Origin: Terriglobia bacterium
GTDB taxonomy: Bacteria; Acidobacteriota; Terriglobia; Terriglobales; Acidobacteriaceae
Length of the DNA: 64,000 nt
NCBI GenBank assembly: GCA_020073185.1
Contig: JAIQFT010000024.1
Coordinates: 1 to 64,000 of the forward strand
Direction of reading: 5' to 3'
In this document: piece by piece, positions 17,426 through 25,677 of the stretch
Numbering within the stretch: position 1 is the stretch's first letter
How the letters are laid out: each line of letters starts with the position of its first letter
Program-made: the position numbers and the translations under genes
Notes under the pieces: generated by a model
The model's database searches: none
What the model saw: the letters and a program-made list of their open reading frames with translations, nothing else
What the model was told of the DNA's origin: nothing

Positions 17426-17689
17426 CTAAGCCGCTTTCTCCGTGGAAGTCCGCAGACACGACGTAACCTCGTCGAGGACCTTCTCGTAGTCAGCGGTCAT
17501 GGCCCGTTCCACATGAATGCGGGCGCCCTTTACACCCGCTTCTTGCGTCAGCCGCTTAAAGTCAAACTGAAGAAAATTTTCCACTTGCTTCGGCGTCAGG
17601 AACGCGATGGTGACAGTGGCCGACTGGCCTGTCGAGGTCTCGATCTTCACCGAGTACGGGTATTCAGTCTGCTGCGTTTCCGGGGTCAT
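17426..17689 (-). CDS. Small protein of unknown function next to the RiPP locus
   Basis: An 87-residue frame starts MTPETQQTEYPYSVKIE. AGGAGG stands 5-6 nt before its ATG, the best ribosome-binding site in this region, so translation is likely; the open frame extends upstream but without such a site. The first half is beta-rich (ATVTIAFLTPKQVENFL) and the second half alpha-helical. It is transcribed toward the subtilase gene about 200 nt downstream. It could be a partner, immunity or recognition protein, or unrelated. No family is recognised. Confidence 0.6.
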   Translation of the reverse strand: MTPETQQTEYPYSVKIETSTGQSATVTIAFLTPKQVENFLQFDFKRLTQEAGVKGARIHVERAMTADYEKVLDEVTSCLRTSTEKAA

Positions 17690-18004
17690 GCGACACCTCC
17701 TCTTAAGCGACGAAAGGTGGCGGGAGAATCGGCGCTTTGTTGATCGACAAGAGTGGCGGGAAATGAATCTGTCAGATTTTAGCGCGACCCGCTGCATGAG
17801 TGGTGGTGCAGGAATCAAAAAGAGCAACCGTGCAGCAACCATCCAATGATCGGGATTATTATCCGGCTTCACCCGTGAGTTTCAGGCCCATAGCCTTGGT
17901 TAGGGCGACTAATCAACAGTGGCCCCAGACCTCGGAACCAGGACTGGAACGCTTGCGCCGTGCCTTGAGAACTAAACCGTAAAGGAACCGAAGCACGCAG
18001 GTCG
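17690..18004. other. Intergenic region without a recognisable gene
   Basis: The 315-nt stretch lies between the small gene starting at 17689 and the 3' end of the TonB receptor. Short frames in it show no coding character or ribosome-binding site. It presumably holds the promoter of the small gene, but I see no convincing -35/-10 pair. Confidence 0.4.
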
Positions 18005-20425
18005 TTATCTCTTCCTTCCCAGGAAGCGGATGCGGGCGGTGAAAGCGCGGCCGGTGGCGGCTTCGAACTGAAGAAAGTTGGGCGAATCAATGTTGTTGTT
18101 CACCGTGAAGGGATTGCGCCGGCCGGTGAGGTCCTCGAAACCGCCGCGCAGGGCGAGGTTGAGGCCGCGCAGGGCGAAGCGGCGCTCGAGGAAGAGGTTG
18201 AGCGCGAAGTAGTCGGGAAAGCGGCGCGAGTTGGGCGAGCCGACGATCTCCTGCTTCTGATTGACGACGCTGAAGGGGAAGCCGGTGTGCCAGTCGGCGG
18301 AGTATGCGATGTCCCACTTTTTCGTGCGGGGGAACGGTAGGAATCCCCAGGAGACGAGCTTGTTGGGCGAATCCCAGGGAAGGGCGCCGGAAGCTTGGGG
18401 GCTGAAGACAGGATTATCGAGGGTGAAATCCACGACTTCGTTGGAGCGGGCGCGTGAGCGCGTGTAGGCGATCAGGACTTCGTGGTTTTCACTGAAGGAG
18501 CGGCGGGCCGAGATCTGGAAGGCGCGGTAGTGGTCGCGGCGGGTGTTGGTGAGAAGGTACTGGCCGATGAGCGGGACGGTGGACAGGTTGGTGTACGCGA
18601 AGCCGTGCGAGCCGTCGCGCTGCATGTATTGCGCGTTGACCAGGATGGCGGCGGGCAGGCGGCGCTCAAGCCCGACGCTCCAGTTCAGAAAACGCGGAAC
18701 GGCGAGCGTGTTGCGATTCAGCGAAAACGCTGTGGGGAGCGGTGGCCCGACGATGGTGGTTCCGGTTGCGTCGTAGATGTACTGCAAGCGCCCGCCCTGA
18801 AGCGGCTGGGTGACGCGTTCAAGGTTGGTGGCGTCGTGATAGATGCCGATGCCGGCGCTGAGCTTGGTGTCGCCGCTGTTGCTGAGCTTGTAGGTGACGC
18901 CAAGGCGCGGCGCGACCATGGTGCGGCCGACGAAGCGGTCGTGGTCGAATCGGATGCCGGCCTGTACAAGCAGACGGTCGGTGGGCGACCAGCGGTCCTG
19001 CAGGTAGGCGCCGAGTTCGATGTTGTCCTGCGAAAACGTGTGCGGGCCGGTGAACACGATGTGGCTGTAGAGAGTGCCGTCGGCCCGCAGGATGGAAATG
19101 GGGCTGCGTTGGATGTGCTGGGTGTCGTCAAGGCGGTCGATAACGAGGCCGACGCGGATTTCGTGACGCCCGCCGAGGTGCTGCAGCGGCAGATACAAAT
19201 TGGAAATGCCTTCGATGCGGCGAGAACTGCCGCGCGTGCTCTCGAAGAAATTGCCGCGGGCCAGCCCGGGAGTCATGACATAGGGTAACGTGCCCATCGG
19301 GCGCGCGGTGTCGTCGTACTGGTTCACGGCGGCGCCGATTTCAAACAACATGCCGCTGGAAAAATAGTGCTGGTCCTTGATGGTAGCGAGGTAGGCGCCG
19401 TCGTCGCGGAGGAGGGTGGTCTCCTTCGGGGTGAAGAACGAGAGGCCGTCGAAGTCGGAGTGAAAATGATTTATCAGGTAACTGCCGCTGAGGATGTTCG
19501 CCTGCGTCAGGTTCACCTGCACCTTCGCGAGACTGCTGACGCGCCACAAAGGATTGGTGTCGGCGCCGGAGGGCAGGTCCTTGATGATGTTGTTGTCGTA
19601 CTCGCCGTCGGGGGCGAGCAGGAACCAGGCTTTGCCTTTGACGATGGGGCCGGAGAGAGTGGCACGCGGCGTCCACTTGTCGAAATTGAGCCCCTTCTTG
19701 TTCTGCACCGAGGGGATGAAGTTGGTGGCAGAGAAGCGAACCCGGTCGTCGCCCATGCCGGTGGCGAAGCCGATCACGCCGGCGGATGACTGGCCGAACT
19801 CGGTGGAGTAGCGGCTTCCCTGGACGTCAATCTCGCGGACGGCGTCAGAGCTGAAGCGCAGATCGAGCGTGCCGGTAACCGGATGGCCGATGTTGAAGCC
19901 GTCGAGGGTGTCCAGAGTTTCGCAGGTGGCGCCGCCGGCGACGTGCGCCTGGCCGGAGAAGTCACGCACGACGCCGGGAATCAGCGGCAGGGCTTCGCGG
20001 ATGTCGCGCGTGGTGGGGTACGGGATATCAATGATCTCCTGCGAGTCGAGCGACTGCGTGTTGGCGATCTGGGTGGGATCAATCTGCGGCGTGGAGGCGA
20101 CCACGTCCACGCTTTCCTTCACCTCCTGCACGTGCGCCAGGTTCAGATCGAGATGCGAGACCTCGGGGAGGCGGAGGTCCGTGCTCAGGGCGTAGAAGCC
20201 GTCCTTATTGATGGCGAGGCGATAGGACCCGGCAGGCGCGCGGAAGGAGCAGCGGCCGGCGTGGTCGGTTTCGCAACGCAGCGCCGCCGGGCCTTGCAGT
20301 TGGATGACAGCCCCGGGGACGCCAATGCCGTTTTCGTCGGTGACGGTGAGCCGCAACGAGGAGGATTGCCCGCTGGCGGAGGCGGCCAGCAGGAGCAGGC
20401 CAACAATGGCGCAGAGTCGGAGCAC
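18005..20425 (-). CDS. TonB-dependent outer-membrane receptor with carboxypeptidase-regulatory domain
   Basis: The 806-residue protein begins with a signal peptide (MLRLCAIVGLLLLAASASGQ). A carboxypeptidase-regulatory-like fold follows (about residues 25-100: VTDENGIGVPGAVIQLQG, SYRLAINKDGFY). A plug domain lies near 115-230 (EIIDIPYPTTRDIREALPLIPGV) and a beta-barrel fills the rest, ending FTARIRFLGRKR. The arrangement resembles the Oar-like TonB receptors that are abundant in Acidobacteriota. These import large substrates such as glycans or siderophores; the substrate here is unknown. It is a single-gene unit. Confidence 0.88.
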   Translation of the reverse strand: MLRLCAIVGLLLLAASASGQSSSLRLTVTDENGIGVPGAVIQLQGPAALRCETDHAGRCSFRAPAGSYRLAINKDGFYALSTDLRLPEVSHLDLNLAHVQEVKESVDVVASTPQIDPTQIANTQSLDSQEIIDIPYPTTRDIREALPLIPGVVRDFSGQAHVAGGATCETLDTLDGFNIGHPVTGTLDLRFSSDAVREIDVQGSRYSTEFGQSSAGVIGFATGMGDDRVRFSATNFIPSVQNKKGLNFDKWTPRATLSGPIVKGKAWFLLAPDGEYDNNIIKDLPSGADTNPLWRVSSLAKVQVNLTQANILSGSYLINHFHSDFDGLSFFTPKETTLLRDDGAYLATIKDQHYFSSGMLFEIGAAVNQYDDTARPMGTLPYVMTPGLARGNFFESTRGSSRRIEGISNLYLPLQHLGGRHEIRVGLVIDRLDDTQHIQRSPISILRADGTLYSHIVFTGPHTFSQDNIELGAYLQDRWSPTDRLLVQAGIRFDHDRFVGRTMVAPRLGVTYKLSNSGDTKLSAGIGIYHDATNLERVTQPLQGGRLQYIYDATGTTIVGPPLPTAFSLNRNTLAVPRFLNWSVGLERRLPAAILVNAQYMQRDGSHGFAYTNLSTVPLIGQYLLTNTRRDHYRAFQISARRSFSENHEVLIAYTRSRARSNEVVDFTLDNPVFSPQASGALPWDSPNKLVSWGFLPFPRTKKWDIAYSADWHTGFPFSVVNQKQEIVGSPNSRRFPDYFALNLFLERRFALRGLNLALRGGFEDLTGRRNPFTVNNNIDSPNFLQFEAATGRAFTARIRFLGRKR

Positions 20426-20579
20426 GTACTGCTTAGTTTAACCGTTCGACCACGCGCGAAAGCTTCTTATCCCCTCGCGCTACTCTGACACCCGCCATTT
20501 GACTGAGAACCTGCGCCGAAGCAGCATCTGGCAAGAGCGATTAGGAACTTAGAGGTAGGGAGTCGTAGAATCCGCCAGC

Positions 20580-21011
20580 ATGAGAGGAAGAGGACGACGT
20601 TGGATCGTTGCGGCCATTGGCGCTGCCTCGGGGGTTTGTTTTGCAGCCTTGGCCGCACGCAGCATCGGCGTCCTCGCGATAACCCCACACTTTTTCCGAG
20701 TTTCTTCAGTGGTATTCGCTGTTGTCACCGCCTGCCTGTCGTATCTGGCATTTCGGGCGGGTACATCGGGCCGGACAGATGAAGAGAGCTTCCTTCGAGC
20801 ATTGGTGGGTGGCGTCGGCGGGGCGCTGGTCGGCTTAATCATCGTAGTCGTTGCGTACGCCATGTTTCGCGGAGCGACCAGAGCTTATTTCGCCCACCCG
20901 CTCGGTTTGCACTTTGCGCAGGTGACGATGCCCCGATTGCTGGTCGCCTTTCTGTGCTTGGGGTTCGGTGCTGGGTTTGTACTCCGAATGCTAACCCTGC
21001 GGAACAGGTAG
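20580..21011 (+). CDS. Small integral membrane protein, unknown function
   Basis: The 143-residue product has about four hydrophobic segments (IVAAIGAASGVCFAALAA; VVFAVVTACLSYLAF; ALVGGVGGALVGLIIVVVAY; LLVAFLCLGFGAGFVL) and a basic N-terminus. No family is recognised. No strong ribosome-binding site precedes the ATG. It stands alone, divergent from the TonB receptor. Confidence 0.6.
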   Translation: MRGRGRRWIVAAIGAASGVCFAALAARSIGVLAITPHFFRVSSVVFAVVTACLSYLAFRAGTSGRTDEESFLRALVGGVGGALVGLIIVVVAYAMFRGATRAYFAHPLGLHFAQVTMPRLLVAFLCLGFGAGFVLRMLTLRNR

Positions 21012-21340
21012 GGCTCTGGTGGAGAGCACAAGGAATGCCGAATGGAGAGACCACTATCTCTGCGCTGCGCGGCGAGGATGCTCGTCCTGACCTTGTGGCT
21101 TCCGTCTTTCACTCCGACCATTGACGCGGGCCGTTATGCCGCCAGCGAGGATCACCAAAACTGGGATGGCGGAAAGGCTCGCGTCAATCTACCCGTCGCG
21201 CCGTTTTGGTGCGGCGGCGCAGCGGCAGGGCTGATCTGTGACACGCACTGCCACCAGCGAGTCGCCCGGCGCGTTATAATTTGCGGGAGAACTCCCCGCC
21301 CGTCTCTGCTCGGGGCTGATCTTGGGGACGCCGAAGTTCC
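21012..21340. other. Intergenic region before the PilZ gene
   Basis: No gene is supported in this 329-nt stretch. A perfect -10 element, TATAAT (21275-21280), lies 61 nt before the PilZ ATG, but no good -35 stands 16-18 nt upstream of it. A GC-rich dyad just before the gene (CCCCGCCC...CTCGGGG) may fold in the mRNA leader. Confidence 0.35.
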
Positions 21341-21658
21341 ATGTACACTCGCCTTGACCCTCGCCATTTAGTTCGACTGCGTGTCAGCCTTCGTGGAACG
21401 GATGGAAGCGGCCACCCGTTCGCGCAAACGGTCTTCACCCGCGATGTCAGTGCGCGTGGGGCACGCCTCTCGGGGGCACCGCCTCTTCTGGAACCTGCCT
21501 CGGTGGTCAAGGTGGAATACCGGGGCAAGGGGGCACGTTTTCGCGTGGTTTGGGTCGGCGGCATGGTTAATGACGAAGTCGGCTTGCTGAGTTTGGAACC
21601 CAGCAGATGCATCTGGGGGAAACCACTCCCCGGAAAGCCCGTCTCTGCCAATGTGTAA
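21341..21658 (+). CDS. PilZ-domain protein
   Basis: The 105-residue protein fits a stand-alone PilZ domain. It has basic residues in the first strand (RHLVRLRVSLRG) and the second motif as DVSARGARL, matching D/N-x-S-x-x-G. PilZ proteins bind cyclic di-GMP or act as allosteric adaptors of motility, exopolysaccharide or secretion systems. The first RxxxR motif is only partly matched, so c-di-GMP binding is uncertain. No pilus or cyclase gene is adjacent. Confidence 0.7.
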   Translation: MYTRLDPRHLVRLRVSLRGTDGSGHPFAQTVFTRDVSARGARLSGAPPLLEPASVVKVEYRGKGARFRVVWVGGMVNDEVGLLSLEPSRCIWGKPLPGKPVSANV

Positions 21659-21701
21659 GCTCGTAGGGATTCTGTGTATGATTTCTGTATCGACATGGGT
21701 T

Positions 21702-22019
21702 TTACAGATGGCCTTCGATGGTTGGCGGTTCAGCGGCAGAATGTTCTTTGGGGATTTCGCGGGTGACGTAAAGCACCGCAATTGTCCAGCTTGGCACGAG
21801 ATCGAGACCGGGTACCAATTCGGCAATAAATGACGGCAGAAACACCCAATGCCAGCCCAGCAGTTTCGTCAGCAGCCAAGCCACTGCAATGTCCAGCAAA
21901 TCGTCGAGCGGCGAGAGCGCGCCTTCGGCAAATAGTGGAAACAGTGCGATCTGAATCGCATCGGCAAGCACTGCGATCGTCAGTGCAGCTTTTCGCGGAT
22001 TTGACGGAAGCTCGATCAC
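21702..22019 (-). CDS. Small membrane protein, unknown function
   Basis: The 105-residue product has two or three hydrophobic segments (ALTIAVLADAIQIALFPLF; LLDIAVAWLLTKLLGW; FIAELVPGLDLVPSWTIAVLYV). It resembles small uncharacterised membrane proteins found in several acidobacteria, but no function can be given. It converges with the PilZ gene, with 43 nt between the two ends. Confidence 0.65.
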   Translation of the reverse strand: MIELPSNPRKAALTIAVLADAIQIALFPLFAEGALSPLDDLLDIAVAWLLTKLLGWHWVFLPSFIAELVPGLDLVPSWTIAVLYVTREIPKEHSAAEPPTIEGHL

Positions 22020-22229
22020 GGTGACTGTTCGCTGTGATTATGACACCCGGTCGGCCTGATTATTTTGGCGCAGATCGGAGAATCGCGGCCTATTCGCTAG
22101 GCCGCTCACAGATCAGATTTGCTACCGTCACATTAGCCAGTGTCGGATTCGCTCCCACTCGCCCCCTGCCGTCACAAATGCTCGAAACCAGTGTGCAGGG
22201 AAGTGAGCTAATCAATTGATTGGAAAGGT

Positions 22230-22304
22230 TGGTAGCGCTACCGGGAATCGAACCCGGGTTTGAAGATTGAGAATCTTCCGTCCTAACCCCTAGACGATAG
22301 CGCC
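22230..22304 (-). tRNA. tRNA-Glu (anticodon CUC)
   Basis: The minus strand folds into a full cloverleaf. The acceptor stem pairs GGCGCTA with TAGCGCT (one G-U pair). The anticodon stem GAAGA/TCTTC holds loop TTCTCAA with CTC at the anticodon position, and the T arm contains GGTTCGAATCC. The 3' CCA is encoded (22230-22232 on the complement). It decodes GAG. Confidence 0.95.
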
Positions 22305-22324
22305 ACTCGCGGGAACTCGTGGTG

Positions 22325-22354
22325 ATTGTAACAAGAAGTTTGCCGGCATGTCAG
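22325..22354 (-). promoter_or_regulatory. Promoter of tRNA-Glu
   Basis: On the minus strand CTGACA (22349-22354, 5 of 6 matches) and TACAAT (22325-22330, 5 of 6) are 18 nt apart. The predicted start lies about 15 nt before the tRNA 5' end. Quality and position suit a stable-RNA promoter. Confidence 0.6.
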
Positions 22355-22440
22355 CGGGTGCGCGGCCGAGGACATCCGCGTTGATATCAAATTAGTACAG
22401 CCATGGTCAAAATCTGTTTCCATATGCGTAAATAGCGATG

Positions 22441-22464
22441 AAAGCCGCCAGCAGAGCGGCTTTT
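22441..22464. terminator. Hairpin with flanking A and T runs, possible bidirectional terminator
   Basis: AAAGCCGC (22441-22448) pairs with GCGGCTTT (22456-22463) around a 7-nt loop, followed by another T. The short U-run makes it a weak intrinsic terminator in the plus direction. It would insulate imuA from upstream transcription. Confidence 0.4.
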
Positions 22465-22471
22465 CCCGCCC

Positions 22472-22500
22472 TTGACAACCCTCCCTTGGCGTCGCAAAAT
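22472..22500 (+). promoter_or_regulatory. Candidate promoter of imuA
   Basis: TTGACA (22472-22477) is followed after 17 nt by CAAAAT (22495-22500, 4 of 6). The start point would lie about 90 nt before the imuA ATG. ImuA-ImuB-DnaE2 cassettes are SOS-induced in other bacteria; I do not see a LexA box that I can name with confidence here. Confidence 0.45.
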
Positions 22501-22595
22501 AACTCTTGTAAGGCGAATAAAAAGCGAAACAACCCCTTCCGCTCGTCGGAAGCCCCCAGCTTCGCTTTCCGCGCCGTGCCATCCGAGGTTCTGCC

Positions 22596-23486
22596 ATGAA
22601 CGCCGCACCGGTCTCCGTCTCCTTGGAAGAAGAGGCTTCCCGTTGCACGTTGCAACTCTCACGCAGCGGAACTGCACGCGCGGTGGAACTTCCGCCGGTC
22701 ATGACCGCTTCACGGCTGGTAGACAGGCCGGCGACGGCAACCGTGCTCACCGGCATCGAGCCACTCGATGTCCTTACCGGAGGCCTGCCGCGCGGCGCAT
22801 TAACCGAGATCTGCGGACTGGCGTCGTCGGGGCGAACCAGCGTGTTGCTCGCACTGATGGCGGCCATGACCGCGCACGGCGAGGTCTGCGCCCTGGTGGA
22901 CACCTGCGACAGCTTCGATCCCAAGTCGGCGGAAGCGGCGGGCGTGGAACTGCCGAAGTTGCTGTGGGTGCGGTGTTCGAAGAACAGGTCGATGGCCGAT
23001 GGTCGATGGTCGATGGCAAAGACGGGGAACTCCGCGGCCATGGGTCATCGACCATCGACCATGGACTGCCTGGAGCAGGCGCTGAAAGCGACCGACCTGT
23101 TGTTGCAGGGCGGCGGCCTCGGCCTGGTGGTGGTGGACTTGGGAGACGTGCCGGCGCAGGCGGCGCGGCGGGTGCCGCTGACCTCCTGGTTCCGCTTCCG
23201 CCGCGCCGTCGAGAACACCCCGACCATGCTGCTGGTCATCGAGCAGGAGCCGTACGCGAAAACCTGCGCCTCGGTGGTTTTGCAGCTATCGGCTGTCCGC
23301 TCTCAGCTATCAGCCAGGCTTCAGACTTCGGGTTTCAGGCTTCAGGAAAAGCCGGAACCGGCGCACGGGCGAGTTTTGTCGGGGTTGGAGATGACAGCTG
23401 AAGTGTTGAGATCGGCGGCGCAAGGGAAGAAGCCGGTGCGGTCGGCGGGCGCGAGATTTGCCAGCCGCACGCAGTGGGCAGGGTGA
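22596..23486 (+). CDS. imuA: ImuA, RecA-like mutasome protein
   Basis: The 296-residue product has a RecA-like core: ATVLTGIEPLDVLTGGLPRGALTEI, a Walker-A-like LASSGRTSVLL and LGLVVVDLGDVPAQAARR. ImuA works with ImuB and DnaE2 in damage-induced translesion synthesis and mutagenesis. It is first in the imuA-imuB-dnaE2 cassette. Two segments do not fit the family. Residues about 131-157 (SMADGRWSMAK...GHRPSTMD) and 230-250 (LSAVRSQLSARLQTSGFRLQ) are translated palindromic repeat DNA inserted in frame. Whether the protein stays functional is unclear. Confidence 0.85.
   Translation: MNAAPVSVSLEEEASRCTLQLSRSGTARAVELPPVMTASRLVDRPATATVLTGIEPLDVLTGGLPRGALTEICGLASSGRTSVLLALMAAMTAHGEVCALVDTCDSFDPKSAEAAGVELPKLLWVRCSKNRSMADGRWSMAKTGNSAAMGHRPSTMDCLEQALKATDLLLQGGGLGLVVVDLGDVPAQAARRVPLTSWFRFRRAVENTPTMLLVIEQEPYAKTCASVVLQLSAVRSQLSARLQTSGFRLQEKPEPAHGRVLSGLEMTAEVLRSAAQGKKPVRSAGARFASRTQWAG
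22988..23064. repeat. In-frame palindromic insertion, GTCGATGG family, in imuA
   Basis: The left arm is built from GATGGTC-type units (22988-23016) and the right arm is its near complement CATCGACCATCGACCATGG (23046-23064). The element keeps the reading frame and adds a peptide of the DGRWSM.../HRPSTMD type. The same units occur in dnaE2, imuB and before rlpA. Confidence 0.8.
23284..23346. repeat. In-frame repeat insertion, AGCTATC/GGCTTCAG family, in imuA
   Basis: AGCTATCGGCTG, TCAGCTATCAGCC and tandem CAGGCTTCAG-like units fill this stretch without breaking the frame. GGCTTCAGG-type units recur in intergenic DNA at 35788, 38229 and 51841. Confidence 0.65.
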
Positions 23487-23488
23487 GG

Positions 23489-23596
23489 GAATTTGTGATT
23501 TGCGATTGCTGATTGGTGATTTGCCAACCGCTGATTGCAAAACTGCGCCGCGACCCGCATTAGCTGAGAGCTGACGGCTGATAGTTGAGAGCTTGT
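23489..23596. repeat. Intergenic degenerate repeats between imuA and imuB
   Basis: GATTTGCGATTGCTGATTGG-like units (23494-23541) and AGCTGAGAGCTGACGGCTG-like units (23560-23590) occupy almost the whole gap between imuA and imuB. They have no coding potential. Confidence 0.65.
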
Positions 23597-23598
23597 GT

Positions 23599-25389
23599 AT
23601 GCCTTTCGCCGCCATCTACGTGCCGGATTTTCCCGTCGAGGCCCTAGTGCGCGCCGAGCCGGAACTGCGCGAGCACGCCGTCGCGGTGGTGGAAGGCGCG
23701 CCGCCGCTGGTGCACGTCGTCGCGGTGAATGAAACCGCGGCGCAAGCAGGGGTTGAGCCGGGCATGACGAAGCTGCAGGCGGAGTCGATGGTCGACGTTC
23801 GTTGCTTGTGTGGCGCGGGCGCCCTCGCCCGCGAATCGATTCGCCAGAGATCCGCGGAGCGCGAGGCGGCGGCGCATGCCGCCTTGCTGGATTGCGCCTG
23901 CGGATTTTCGCCGCGCGTGGAAGATGCCGCGGCCGACACGGTGGTGCTGGATGTGGCCGGACTGGAACGCATCTTCGGGCCGCCGGCGAAGCTGGCGCAC
24001 GACATCACCCGGCGCTGCTCGGAACTGGGGCTGGAAGCCAATGTCGCGGTCGCGTCCAACCCGGACACGGCTGTGCTGGCGGCGCGCGGCTTTGCCGGCG
24101 TGACGGTTATCGCCGAAGGAAGAGAGGCGGAGCGGCTGGGCGAACTTTCGGTGGCAGTGCTGCTCGCGGCGGACTGGGGATCACGAGTTGCGAGTTCCGA
24201 GTTGCAAGTTGCGAGTAACGACAACTCGGAAATCGCAAACCGCCAATCAGAAATTCTGGACACGCTGGAGCGCTGGGGCGTGCGCAACCTGCGGGCGCTG
24301 GCCGCGCTGCCGGAGGTCGCGGTTACCGAGCGGCTGGGACAGCAGGGCCTGCGCTTGCAGAAGCTGGCGCGCGGCCAGGCGCGGCGTCCGCTGGTCGTCG
24401 CCGAACCGCCGCTGCGCTTCGAGGAGGCGGCTGAGCTGGAGTATCCGGTGGACCTGATGGAGCCGCTGGCGTTTTTGCTCAACCGCATGATCGAGCAGTT
24501 ATGCGCGCGCCTCGCCGCCCGCGCGCTGGCGACCAACGAAATCAGACTTCGCCTGGAGTTGGAATCGGAGCGCAATTGCGGAACTGTGGAACTACGGAAT
24601 TGCGGAATTGAAGATAACGCCGAGAGCAATTCGGCAATTCCGCAGTTCGGCAATTCCACAATTCATGAACGCACGCTGCGGCTTCCGGTACCCATGCTCG
24701 ATGCGAAGGTTTTTCTCAAGCTGCTGCAACTCGATTTGCAGGCGCATCCGCCGCCGGCGCCGGTGACGAAAATCTGGTTGCAGGCGGAGCCGGCGGAGCC
24801 GCGTCGCGCGCAAAACGGACTGTTCGTGCCGCAGGCGCCGGAAGCGGAAAAGCTCTCCGTGACGCTGGCGCGTATGGAGCGCGTGGTAGGGACGTCGACG
24901 GTCCCCTCGACTGCGCTCGGGGCAGGCTCTGGTCGGCGGTCTACGGCCGGTGGCCGGTCGCCGGGGATTGGTGGCCAGGAGCGCCGCGTTGGCTCGCCGG
25001 AGATTTTGGATACGCATCGGCCGGACGGATTTCGGATGCGCAAGTTCGTGGTGCCGTCGACCGTCGACCGTAGACCGTCGACGACAACGCAGCATTCGAA
25101 GTCTCCGCCCATCACCGCGCTCCGTGTCTTTCGTCCTCCGCTGGCGGCGGTCGTGACCCTGCGCGATGGCCGGCCGGCGCAGCTTGCCTCGCCGGACCGC
25201 CCCGCCATGCGCGGGGATGTCGTGTGGTGTGCCGGGCCGTGGCGCTCCTCCGGCGAGTGGTGGACCGAGCAAGTTTGGTCGCGCGCGGAGTGGGACGTCG
25301 CCGTGCGGAATGAAGAGGGAGTCGTCCTCTATCGCATATTTCGCGATGAGATCGGAGACAAATGGTTGGTCGAGGGAAGCTATGACTGA
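23599..25389 (+). CDS. imuB: ImuB, catalytically inactive Y-family polymerase
   Basis: The 596-residue protein has the Y-family fold: MPFAAIYVPDFPVEALVR, a finger region with AAADTVVLDVAGLERIFG, and a little-finger domain. The catalytic acidic residue of active polymerases (the D of HIDMD-like motifs) is replaced in IYVPDF, as is usual for ImuB. ImuB bridges the sliding clamp, ImuA and DnaE2. The ATG at 23599 gives a normal start; a TTG lies 6 nt upstream. Repeat-derived peptides interrupt it near residues 195-215, 325-355 and 485-495. The C-terminal 60 residues (VTLRDGRPAQLASPDR...YRIFRDE) are typical. Confidence 0.88.
   Translation: MPFAAIYVPDFPVEALVRAEPELREHAVAVVEGAPPLVHVVAVNETAAQAGVEPGMTKLQAESMVDVRCLCGAGALARESIRQRSAEREAAAHAALLDCACGFSPRVEDAAADTVVLDVAGLERIFGPPAKLAHDITRRCSELGLEANVAVASNPDTAVLAARGFAGVTVIAEGREAERLGELSVAVLLAADWGSRVASSELQVASNDNSEIANRQSEILDTLERWGVRNLRALAALPEVAVTERLGQQGLRLQKLARGQARRPLVVAEPPLRFEEAAELEYPVDLMEPLAFLLNRMIEQLCARLAARALATNEIRLRLELESERNCGTVELRNCGIEDNAESNSAIPQFGNSTIHERTLRLPVPMLDAKVFLKLLQLDLQAHPPPAPVTKIWLQAEPAEPRRAQNGLFVPQAPEAEKLSVTLARMERVVGTSTVPSTALGAGSGRRSTAGGRSPGIGGQERRVGSPEILDTHRPDGFRMRKFVVPSTVDRRPSTTTQHSKSPPITALRVFRPPLAAVVTLRDGRPAQLASPDRPAMRGDVVWCAGPWRSSGEWWTEQVWSRAEWDVAVRNEEGVVLYRIFRDEIGDKWLVEGSYD
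24183..24255. repeat. In-frame repeat insertion in imuB (GAGTTGCGAG units)
   Basis: Tandem GAGTTGCGAGTTCCGAGTTG-like units are followed by partly complementary ACAACTCGGAAATCGC. They translate to SSELQVASNDNSEIANRQSE, which is not part of the ImuB fold. The frame is kept. Confidence 0.7.
24572..24665. repeat. Palindromic in-frame insertion in imuB (GGAATTGC family)
   Basis: The left arm (24572-24610, units GCGGAATTG) and right arm (24628-24665, units GGCAATTCC) are near complements around a 17-nt centre. The translation is a Cys/Asn-rich peptide (NCGTVELRNCGIED) followed by its mirror-type sequence (SAIPQFGNSTIH). Confidence 0.8.
25055..25086. repeat. In-frame GTCGACCGTCGACC repeat in imuB
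   Basis: Tandem CGTCGACCGTCGACCG units continue to TAGACCGTCGACGACA. They belong to the same sequence style as the GTCGATGG family at 22988 and 28104. The translated peptide is VPSTVDRRPST. A second GTCGACGGTC-like patch lies at 24894-24915. Confidence 0.65.
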
Positions 25390-25390
25390 G

Positions 25391-25677
25391 GAGATTTGGT
25401 AATTGGGTAATTTCGTAATTTGGTAATTTGAAAACCAAAGCCGCTGGCATTCCTGCGGCGACAATCCCGGCCAAATTGCCCAATGACCAATTACTAGAGC
25501 TATCTCACAAATGGGTTTTGGGAAGGGCACGGCTTTCGCCGTGCCGCCCAGAGCCGCTAATAATGCGGGCTTTAGCCCCTGAGGGAATCCGCACTTTCCT
25601 GAAATGGTTCATTGTGAGATGTCTTCCAAATTACGAAATTACTAAATTGCCAAATTACGAAATCACTAAATTACCCG
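25391..25677. repeat. Repeat-filled intergenic region between imuB and dnaE2
   Basis: Tandem GGTAATTTCGTAATTTGG-type units (25391-25430) and their inverse AAATTACGAAATTACTAAA (25628-25675) bracket the region. Inside are GC-rich hairpins: GGCACGGC/GCCGTGCC around TTTC (25526-25545) and GGGC/GCCC around TTTA (25566-25577). The dnaE2 ATG directly follows the right arm. No gene is present. Confidence 0.7.
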
